In this document: in pieces, positions 25,195 through 36,700 of the stretch | Numbering within the stretch: the first letter of the stretch is position 1 | How the letters are laid out: every line of letters starts with the position of its first letter | From: Terebella lapidaria | Lineage: Eukaryota > Annelida > Polychaeta > Terebellida > Terebellidae | Assembly: GCA_949152475.1 (NCBI GenBank) | Contig: OX424568.1 | Span: forward strand, 13,863,667 to 13,927,666 | Direction of reading: 5' to 3' | Length of the DNA stretch: 64,000 bases | Program-made: the position numbers and the translations under genes | Notes under the pieces: model-generated | What the model was told of the DNA's origin: nothing | The model's database searches: none | The model's input: only the letters and a program-made list of their open reading frames with translations

Positions 25195-25985
25195 AAAATT
25201 GGGTGAAATTTTCTAAGTCCAAAAAATTTTTCAATGGCCAAAAAAAAAATTTGTTTTTTTTTGCTGGAAATGGCTCAAAACGAATAGTGACTTGATTTTG
25301 GACAAAAAAAAAAATTTTTTTTGCCGACCCATCGAAAAATCAAAATGGCCGCCACGCGCAGACCGGCGATTCAAGGACAACGAAACTTATACACATCATA
25401 GAGGTATATGAGGGGAATGTTTTATAACAAAAATCTCAAAACTGATCGGACAGTTTTTGATGGAATGGCCATCAAAAATCCAAAATTTGGCCATTTTTCG
25501 ACAAAAAAGGTCGTTCTGACCTTCCAAGGTCATTAAAGGTCAATTTCAAGGTCATCACTCAAACCGCAATATATGATTTCCCATTTGAATGTGCCAATAC
25601 TCAGGCTCTATCTTCAAGTGTTCTATGAGTTTACTCTGCACAGCTCCCATTATGAAGGGAAATTGGTGAAATTTTCTAAGTCCAAAAATTTATCAATGGC
25701 CAAAAAACATTTTTTTTTTTGCTGGAAATGCCTCAAAACGAATAGTGACTTGATTTGGGACAAATCCGACCCGTCAAAAATTCAAAATGGCCGACACACG
25801 CAGACCGGCGAAACTTATACACGTCATAAAGGTACATGAGAGGAATGTTTTGAAACAAAAATCTCAAAACTGATCAGACAGTTTTTGAGAAAATGGCCTC
25901 CAAAGTCCAAAATTGGCAATTTTTCGCCATTTTTGACGAAAAATTGCCAGAATTCAGAGACTTAAATATGAAAATGTGGACGACA
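25195..25985 (-). repeat. Family C repeat, inverted copy
   Basis: Contains the reverse complement of the 20050-20900 units: GCTGGAAATGGCTCAAAACG at 25263 and GCTGGAAATGCCTCAAAACG at 25722, and CATTTGAATGTGCCAATACT near 25583. It adjoins the 5' end of the inverted family B copy. Confidence 0.6.
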
Positions 25986-26024
25986 AATGTGACCTAAAAA
26001 TATAAATGACTAGAAAGAAGTGGC

Positions 26025-27731
26025 AAATTATGTAAAACAAAACATTTATTGAACAGGTAGTACACTGGAGTAATCAATTCCAGTACAAACTTCTAAAATT
26101 CACCTTTAACTGGTGCAAGAAAAAGCAAAATTATGTAAATCAGAGCATGAAATACACGAATATTTTTGTGTAAAATATCAGGAATGTCATACTATTGGGA
26201 ACAAAAACATACCAGATTAGTCCCAGTCTCACCCTCTATTTTTGGCAGAATCAACATACGTGTACACATGTGTTTAATAAATTTATCAGTATCTGTTGCC
26301 GTTTTTCCCCAAACAGCACAAAGAATATCCGGACAATAATCTCTTCTGGTTTTGGTACCTGGTAGTACAGATCTAAACCATATTGCAGTACACATATGAG
26401 AAATTGGGAACTAATATTGCACATTCAATGGAATGAATATTAACAACAGTCTATTATCTCATAATAATAACATGGAGGCCCAGAAAACCTGGCCCACAAA
26501 ATCTCCTGATCATTATTAAGTACCAAAACTACCAACATTGAAAATAAACTGAAAACAAAACTGGTAACAAATGCAATATCAGTAAAGATGAAATTATTAA
26601 CAGCGAAATACTTGATTGTGAGTATAGAATTATGGTCCCTCTTTATAGCAACATAATAAATATGTCATCAAATTTGGACAATATCATACAAGTATTTTCC
26701 ATACATATATATTGAGTGATCCACATAGAAATAGAATATCGAAGTACCATCACATAAAAGCTCATAAATGGTGACCGCAATCAAATACATGTACATATAT
26801 ACACTTGTATAATCCATAGGAGAATTTGAAGAAATGAAGCGAACTGTGAAAAAAAAAAACATGATTATTTTTGTGTGCACAGAAATTATACAATTCTGCA
26901 TTTAAATAAGCCAGGATAAGTACACGTACATGTACTAGTATGGCATGATGGTATCAGGAATTTACTCAACATTGTTGAATTTATTCATGTATCAAGCCAA
27001 TTAGTTTTTCATGGCGAATAAAATCAGTATTCTACAGTATGCAAACTAAATACACTTCACAATAAATTCATCAGTACTAGTACTAGTACATTACATACAA
27101 AATAAGAGATATCTTACATTTTAATACTAATACAGTTCAATACTATAAATATTTCAATTTTACAGAGTTGAACATAATTTTTTTCTATACATTTTATTGA
27201 AGTAATCACAACCTGCTGAAAGCCTCAGTGTCAAACTGAACAATTAAGCTGATGAAAACCGACGACATATATTTTTCAATGTGCAAAATACAGTAGCAAT
27301 GTCTTTATTCATTACTTTGTACTCATTATTGATATGCTGGTATTCCAGACTGACCCCTAAAATTTCTACACACGATATACAATCGATGAAATTTATCACA
27401 AATTTATAGAAATGTAAAATATATTTCCAGACATCACATCGACAAGCCGCTATCTTGAAACATGGATTATGCTCGACACTATGTTCAATAAATAAATAAC
27501 ACCAAATGCACAATGTTTTATAACCACAATCGATATACCACCGAGCACACATTTATACGAATACACATTTCACACAAACCTAGTCCATACTGATATCAAA
27601 TGTTGCCCATTGCCATATCACTAGTTTAATGCTTATCACCACTCAATATTAATTCACATTAATTCTTTTCACAATACATGTAATTGCACTTTTTGCTATG
27701 ACCTATACCACAAAATAACACACCAAACGAT
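26025..27731 (-). other. Probable 3' UTR of the transporter gene
   Basis: This 1.7 kb on the 3' side of the minus-strand stop codon is AT-rich, free of the repeat families on its left, and contains several minus-strand AATAAA hexamers (for example 26045-26050, 27303-27308). The repeat-free stretch starts right where the family C copy ends. How far the transcript extends cannot be decided by eye. Confidence 0.4.
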
Positions 27732-30700
27732 TTACGTCACAGCTTTGGCAATGGACGTATACACATTCTCTAATGTCGTTGCTATGGCAACCGCTCCCAT
27801 GGTGGAATTCTCGACTGACGAAACATTAACGGGAGATAAGTATTCCTGTATCGACGAACCGTCATTGAACGATACATTGTAATGATAAAATTGTGAGTCG
27901 TTCGCGTAAATATTCTCGATGGGGAAGATGATGCCGTTGGAGTCTACGCGTTCCCATGGCAACGGAGCCCCTTGGTAGACTATACTATAGACCGAGGCAA
28001 AGATGTCATAGAAGACGGCGAATAGGAAGTAAAGCGGGATCAGGAACTGCAATACGGAGGTCCAGTCGGATAGGGGTAGAGGGATATGTAGATGGCTGAA
28101 AATACATAGAAAATATATACATGTACCGTTAAGTAATAGATCATGGAAGTATTTCATTGAGGATCAACTTTCCTTTATTATTTGATTCTTTTTTTCATAT
28201 AAAGTGTATATAATTCAGTGCTTTGAGTTCACCTGTTCTCAGAACTTGTAGATTTGCGGATCATGATGAAAATGAACAGTCCTGCTTCCAGGTTGATGAA
28301 AAGGGATGCAGCCTTCTCAAGCATGGCTTCAAAACCCTGGGACACGAAACAGAAAACACGGTAACATACAGTAAAAAGATGGGGGCTTGTCTTTTTCTGG
28401 TATCAGTGATGCTATATGTTATGTGGTTGATGCACAACCTGAGGATCAACAGTGAAATTTTTTTAATTAAACAATCCAATATTCCGATTTTGCATAATCA
28501 GCCTAATAATTTTCCCTCCTCTGTTCAGGCACATTGGCGATTTGATCACTTGCAAATAGACAGAGTACATAACAAACTTATGGATAAAAGTGCCTGAAAT
28601 CTCAAGTGATCACGTCTTATTTTCGGTGATATACCTTTGGGTTAAGCATTGCCGCAATGAAGACCAGACTGAACGCAGCTATGGATAGAACGGAGCGACA
28701 CACGCTGAAATTGAAACATCACAGTAGTTTCAAACATGTACATAATTTGATAGGTATGAGAAAATATATGGTGCATATTTGGACAGCTATTAATTTGCAA
28801 ATCATAATGAAGTAGATGAGACACATAGTTTGAAGAAATTGGTATGTATTTTATATATTGAAATAATTGGAAGGCACTACTACACCCAAAACTATTGAAT
28901 AATATGTTATGAGAACAAAGTACATTGGTGAAATATCGAAAATATTTAGCTCCAAATCATAGCATTAATCAGAAAAATATCAATGACAATTTTACATTTG
29001 CTAATATTGTACGTATTTATAAGTGCAACACACAATACTCATCATTTTTACATCTATTTCAGGTGCAACCAATATTGATTTGTGATAGCTTTCTACTACA
29101 ACTAGTAAAAAAAGGAAGGTGAAATTTTGACTAATGTAATGTTGATGGTAAAATAGGCAATACAAGAACTTTACATGAATATTCATCATAGATAAGTGTA
29201 AACAACATTTCAACTCATGAACTGAACATAAAACGATATCAAACACACTGAACATTTTGAACACTAGTATACATAGTTAGGAGAAAACATCTACACTAAT
29301 AGTAGTTGTCGCACACGAAAATAACTCTTACCCTTCCCAATTGCACCACTGTGGGAGCTTAGCTTTTAACTTAGCGCTAAAACAAATAAAGCAATACCAT
29401 CCTCAAAACTGATTCCGCGTGAAAATTATTTGGTTCATTAATAGTAGTAGATTTATTGATGCACATAAATATGTCGAGATATTATTTACAAGTTGTAGAA
29501 GTAATGGTTAATTGTGTGACATAGGATATATATGGTAAGCTTACATTTTTTAGTACCAGTTCAAAAGAAGATGCAAAGAAAATAAATAAAAGTTTTCTAT
29601 TTCACAAACCGCCGTGCAATGCACAGACTAAATCCAAAAGGAATAGAGAATGCAATCCTGCAGCCCTTCGACTCGAGAAGATATAGAAGTTATAGAGGCA
29701 GATTTAACAGGGAGAATGCCACGGTCGTAGAGGTATATTTTGAGTGTGAAGCTATGAAACATCACGCACCATTCTGTTGTACACCACTGGCACTTTCTCG
29801 ATCCCTTCAGCTTTGTGACGTAACTCGAGAATTTGTCTTTATTGAACAACGACTCTGTCCATCCACTCACTGAAAAGAGGAAATCAACAGGAAAATATAT
29901 TTTTCATATGTTGAAGATGCAGATACCAACATTGAAATCTTCACGATTTAAGCGAAGGTGGAAAGATGTTTTTGCAAATAGGTTTAAGGGGCACTATATG
30001 GGATTCTGTTTCTAGGGGATTTCCAAGAATTTTCTCCCGACGCTTCTATTTATAGAACAAAACGTCAGATGACGTTTTTGACCCAGGATCTCTGCCGAGC
30101 CGACCTGGCTGATCTGACAATCGGCTCGGCAGAGATCCTGGGTCAAAAACATCTTCTGACGTTTTGTTCTATAAATAGAAGCATCGAAGAAAAATCTTAG
30201 AAATCCCCCAAAACAGAATATCATATAGTGCCCCTTTAAATACATGAAATATGCGATTGAAACTCGACATGATTGACTGAAACAGGGATATGAAATTGCA
30301 ACTATTTGAGTGGATCTACACATGTATTTGTGATTATATTATAGGGGATCTCACATGTATGGTGCATGGCTGCGCCGATTGTCAAATATGACACAGTAAT
30401 ACTGATCATAATGAACAGCTCCACCAGAAAGGCAACCCAGTCATAGGCAGGGTACAGGGAATGTATGATCTGAAACCGACAGGAATATTCTATGTCATTC
30501 CTTTCTGTTGAAAGTACAATAAAACTCCTGTTTGAAATAGCAATATATTATCACACCAAATTTGATAGTTTGAATGTGGTTTCATTGTTGCGAACTATTA
30601 GTTTTAAAATGTAAAAGGCATGAAAGTTTGGGATTAGATGAAACCATTATATTTCGTGTCTGGTAGGGTCAGACTTTTTACCTCAGTGAGTGGGATTGTG

Positions 30701-33700
30701 GATATTTCTCCATTTTGTCCCGCACTGCAATAATAATGCTCAATTTGTTAGTACACTGAGAATGTTAGCTCGAAGGACGATAATTTCAAGGAATTTGAAT
30801 AAACTCTAAAAATAGGAATTTCTAGCAAAAAATTCATATTATCCGAGCCACAAATTTTTGGCATAAAATTCCAGACATTTTGAGTGAATTCTAATGACAG
30901 AAATTTGTTCGATCTAACAATACCTTTCCAGCGAGAGATTGTGTGCGCACACTGCTCTGTGCTGCGGCTCGGAATCATCTGGTCCCAGGACGTGCATGGA
31001 GTTGTTGTGCATGACTTGGTAAGTAAAACACGAGTTGGTCTGAGGCACTATGTCCAGCACTGCCCAGCACCTGGTCAAAACAAAAATCAGTTATTGCGTA
31101 ATATGTACTACTTTGTGATTTTATTTAACCAATTTTATTTTCATACAACTGAATGTTTGTTACTCAAATTTCACCACTTCATACCCTATCAATGTATAGT
31201 CATTCTGATTTATACACAATGGGTACAAGAGTGATAATATTTATCCAGATCAAACACCCAGTTTCCAGACAAGCAATGAAGTGTTGGTTTGCTGAGAACT
31301 CAACAGTTCAAACCATGCAATTTGCACATGTTATTTGCTATAAAATTATTTATATTTCATCAGCAACTCACCAGAGAATATTGAGAATCGTGCAGGTGAC
31401 TATGCCCATGATTATAGAACACCGGAACCTTCGCACCTATTAAAGAAAATATTTACATTCGGCGAACATTTGTGAAAATGTGGTCTTACTGTAATACACA
31501 TGTTTCAATAAAAAGGATAGGCATTTTTATTATCAATATATTAAACCTGCCCTAAAAACACCTGTCAAGCAAAACCACCACGGTTTAAGACCACATTCTA
31601 TGGTCATTGTTGGTGGTCATAAAATGCAGGTGCACGAAAGGTTACTAATCTATACATATTGAAAGTATCAGCATCCATTTATTTAGCATTCTTAGCGTTT
31701 GAAAAAATTTGCTAATATTTATGGACGCTAAGTCATAAAATACGGGGTTTGCTTTTCTGTTTCTGTCATCGACCCGCTCACTTGAATGGCCACTAATACG
31801 TCCACTTTGGTAAAATCGCTGAACCGAATGGACGCTAATATTTCTGGGTTTACAGTATCTTGGGACTTACCTGGCAAGGTACAGGTTTTATTTTACTGTA
31901 TAAGAACGGCATGACATTGATCACTCCCCCTGTGAGAGACACAAGAAGACGACAATTTAGGAATGAATTGCTAGGTACATTCTACATAAAATTGAAAATT
32001 TTCACAAGTGCAATAATTTAAAGCATAAATTATGTAACATGACAATTCTCGACAGGATTCATATGATGTTTACAAAACAAAATTTTTATTATACTTACCC
32101 AGGGCCACAGTCCCCATCAGAAAGGGAGCTCCCACATATGTAAAATCATTAGAAATGTCGTTGTGGATAGCTGCGCCGACGAAGAATGTCACCACAACCT
32201 GCAGATATAAAATTGTTTCAGTGTTTTTTTTCCTTTTTTTTTTTTGGGGGGGGGGGGGGGGTTACAAGGACCATTTTCATACATTAGCTCATATTGTGTG
32301 AAGGTATTTAAATGCATACCTTCACAATTATGTAGCTACTGGTATGTCCTTTCTATTATAAAACATAAGAATATTTACGTTTTTTGAACATTTAACTAAT
32401 TCCTTTCTTTACAGTTCATGCTCTAATAAAAATTACAATCATTTCTTGTTTTGAAACTGTGAAGTAAGGTAAACAAACCAAATGGCCTACACTTACTGTT
32501 CCCAGAAGAAGCGAGCCTTTAGCAAAAGTGAGAAGTGATACAATCGGTTGGATTATTTGTAAGGCAAAGACCACCGCAAACGTTAGAACCCAAACGAAGA
32601 CCGGAATCACGTAAAAGTGGCTATAAAAAGGGGAAGAATTATTCAGTATGGAATGTCTGGTGTCAGCCTGATATATTCACTCTCATGAATATATCAGTAT
32701 GAAATATATTAAATAAAACATCATATATGTATGAAATGCTGAATTTATGGAATTACATATCATGCGAAGATGAGGTAACTCCATATACACAGAATACTAT
32801 ACATGTATATAGTTGCATATATTATTATGTTTTTAGATTTTGTAATTATAGTACTCACTCTATGCCGATGACCTGTGCGAAGGCCTCAGACCCGGCCAGA
32901 GCATAACTGATCAACAGGGCAATACTGAAATATAAGAACATGCAAGTGCTTAAACTTTTAGAAATATCAATGTGACATACCTTTGAATTGCAATAATGCA
33001 TGCAAACTTTTTTTTTCTTTCTTGGTACACATCCTATTAGTAAGTACATCACTTTAAAACAGTGTATACACAACAGTTAAGATGTACACGAACCTAAAAA
33101 TTGAAATAGTTTAGGGTCATTCCACAAAAGAGTTAACGGTTACACAACAGTTACAAGACATACACAACTGCTTCACAAGAGTATGTTTAATTTGAAGGTT
33201 CAATTCAAATTTTTATGAATTCTACATCATTCCTACCCTGACCACCCATACATACAACTGTATGAGAAGCACAACGTCAAACATCTGTCGCAGGCCGCAC
33301 GGCAGAAACAGTTCCCCCAGGAGGTGAAGGTTGGGGGAGCGGACGGACGCGTCTTTTGGTAGGATGATGTGTCCTGCCATCACTGGACCTGTCCATGGAC
33401 GAAAGTTGAATGATTACGGACTAAATATGTTGGGGTTTTCAGTTCAGCTTGAAATGAGAGCACATGTTGAATTTTGTTTCCAGTTTTTTTTTGATGTTGC
33501 TTTTCTGTTCATTTCAAAAGCATGAATGCATACATATTACTCTCAGTTCTGAGTTGAATTTCAGAGTCATTACGGCACTTGAATCAGACCGTAAATGAGA
33601 AGAAAACTTTGGCATTTATCAATATAAAATCGCATAAAACATCACATACCATTCATTTCATGTTCGTCTTCCAAGTCGTATAAATCCTCCTCCTCCATAT

Positions 33701-36700
33701 CAATATCGTTGAGAGGAACATTCTCGGGCCCACACGCCTGCTCAACGAAAAGTTTTGTATTTTATTACCACCATGTAATGATGGGAATTCTTTTTGGTAT
33801 TTGGTTTATGAAACAAACTGTTACTACAGACATACTAAGGAGAGTAAGTCATCTATCTATCTATTAAATTTACATGCATCGTGTTATTTTACTAATGACA
33901 AATAATTTGGATATTCTAATAACAACAAATTATTGAGCCATACGATCATTAATATCACAACATTATGATTTCATGTAAGATATCCTTCCATGGACATGCA
34001 AATTTAAAAACATTTGTTTAATGTTATCATCATACCCGTGCTGTCTGTAGCTGTACGGCATGGGCCCGCTGCAGGATATCAGTGAAGAAAAATATCAACA
34101 GAACCTGTAAATAAACCAAAATAGAGACCATGTTTTAACACTGATTATCATGGGAAGGGAGTTCTGTCAACACATTTCATAACCCCAACTTTATATGTGG
34201 ATTTTCCTGACATATCACTTCCAAAATTACACTATACATTTAAATTAGTAGCAACAAGACGAATTGATTTTGTGTATTTTGTTCTTACTTGAACCAAAAA
34301 TCCAGACACAAAGGTCAACAAGAACGGATAGAGACCGGAGTGGGAGAGTGTCACTGGTAAACCTGCAATGGTTAAATACATATGATAAAACTAGACGTCA
34401 AGGCCTAAAGATGCCTTGGAGGCATTTCGGTGTGATGATTAATTTATAATATATACTAGATATCGACGAAAATGAAAAATGTCGACTCCGCAAAAAAATT
34501 TACCGTTAAAATAATACCCCTTAGACATGTTTGTCTAGGGCGACGAGTCCGAAAAAAAAGTCCGTTTCGCTCTACGACTCACCGTTTCCGAGATATCGAC
34601 GAAAACGAGAAATGCCGACTCGGCAAAAAAATTTCGGGTCAAGGTCAAAGTTCATCCATAATACCCCTTAGACATGTTTGTCTAGGGCGACGAGTCCGAA
34701 AATAACGTCCGTTTCGCTCTATGACACACCGTTCCCTAGATATCGACGAAAACGAGAAATGCCGACTCGGAAAAAAAATTTGGGGTCAAGGTCAAAGTCC
34801 ATCCATAATACCCCTTAGAGATGTTTGTCTAGGGCGCCGAGTCCGAAAATAACGTCCGTTTCGCTCTACGACACACCGTTCCTGAGATATCGACGAAAAC
34901 GAAAAATGCCGATTCGGAAAAAAAATTTCGGGTCAAGGTCAAATTTCATCCATAATACCCCTTAGACATGTTTGTCTAGGACGACGAGTCCGAAAATAAC
35001 GTCCGTTTCGCTCTACGACACACCGTTTCCGAGATATCGACAAAAACGAAAAATGCCGACTCGGCAAAAAAAATTCGTGTCAAGGTCAAAGTTCATCCAT
35101 AATACCCTTAAGACATGTTTGTCTAGGGCGACGAGTCCGAAAATAACGTCCGTTTCGCTCTACGAAGCACCGTTTCCGAGATATCGACGAAAACGAAAAA
35201 TGCCGACTCGGCAAAAAAATTTCGGGTCAAGGTCAAAGTTCATCAATAATACCCCTTAGACATGTTTGTCTAGGGTGACGAGTCCGAAAATAACGTCCGT
35301 TTCCAGGGCCATATTTTCGACGCGAATCCGCGAATCGATTCGCGCAGTGATTCGCCTTAAATTCCACACACGAGAATCATCGTTGATTCGCGCAATTGAA
35401 TCTTGAAATCCGGTAAAGTTTTCGCAATATTTTCATGGGAGAATCTAAACCGGCGGGTCATAATTTCAATTGTGTTTTTTTTCATCATCCTGCCGCCATG
35501 TTTGTTTATTTTCGTCTGCGCATGCGTCGTGAACCATGAACCTCTGTTGCCAGGTTACGACCTAGTTTCTCTACAGAAGACATCGTCTGCAGATTCGAGC
35601 AGCCGATCATGTCGACCAAAAAATCTAATACTGATGTTGTAGGCCAAAAAAGGGCTGTGCTGAAAAGGACACTTGAGGCAGACTGGAACGACTTTCTCAA
35701 AAACACCTATGAATTCAGCTATAATGACGATGACAAAGCTGTCAAAGCAACGTGTAAAGTTTGCTCAAAGCATCACGAAGTGAAATCATGTCATCATAAC
35801 GCACCATATACGCTAAATGCACTACACAGGTCTGAGGCAGTTATCATAACGTGATGACAGCAGACCTAGTCGGATATCAGACATCGTGGTACATGCGTTC
35901 ATTGTCCAGATTTTGAAATAAATTTATTAGTTCTGCTGTATTTAGTTTCACAAACAAAACAATAACATATCAACTCGCTTTTTGGAATAGACCTGTCATC
36001 TACATGTAGATTACTGTTCTATCTGTAATTATCACCTAGGTTACACCCCCCCCCCCCCCCCCCAACCACCACCAGAATTGTAAGCTTGTCATTATATATT
36101 AGTTTAGAGTTCAACATGGATAAATTTATGGATAAGTTCTAGCAACGTTCACTTGATTCTCCCAAAATATATTTGCGAGAATCAATCGTAGTGATTCGCT
36201 TGATTCTCGCAAAATATATTTGCGAGAATCAATCGTGATTCTCGCAAAATCGCACGAAAATATGGCCCTGGTTTCGCTCTACGACGCACCGTTTCCGAGA
36301 TATCGACGAAAACGAAAAATGCCGACTCGGCACAAAAATTTTGGGTCAAGGTCAAAGTTCATCAATAATACCCCTTAGGCATGTTTGTCTAGGGCGACGA
36401 GTCCGAAAATAACGTCCGTTTCGCTCTACGACGCACCGTTTCCGAGATATCGACGAAAACGAAAAATGCCGACTCGGCAAAAAAATTTCGGGTCAAGGTC
36501 AAAGTTCATCCATAATACCCTTAAGACATGTTTGTCTAGGGCGACGAGTCCGAAAATAACGTCCGTTTCGCTCTACGACACACCGCTCCCGAGATATCGA
36601 CGAAAACGAACAATGACGACTCGGCAAAAAAATTTCGGGTCAAGGTCAAAGTTCATCCATAATACCCTTAAGACATGTTTGTCTAGGGCGACGAGTCCGA

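Noticed and set aside
28223-28597. Plus-strand 124 aa frame
   Set aside because: Overlaps the transporter exon at 28233-28336 on the opposite strand and has no domain of its own.
29332-29362. 31 bp version of a transporter microexon using the acceptor TAAAAG
   Set aside because: A 100 bp exon at 29869-29770 with good borders restores phase so that the stronger TTTTAG acceptor at 29377-29378 and a 45 bp exon can be used.
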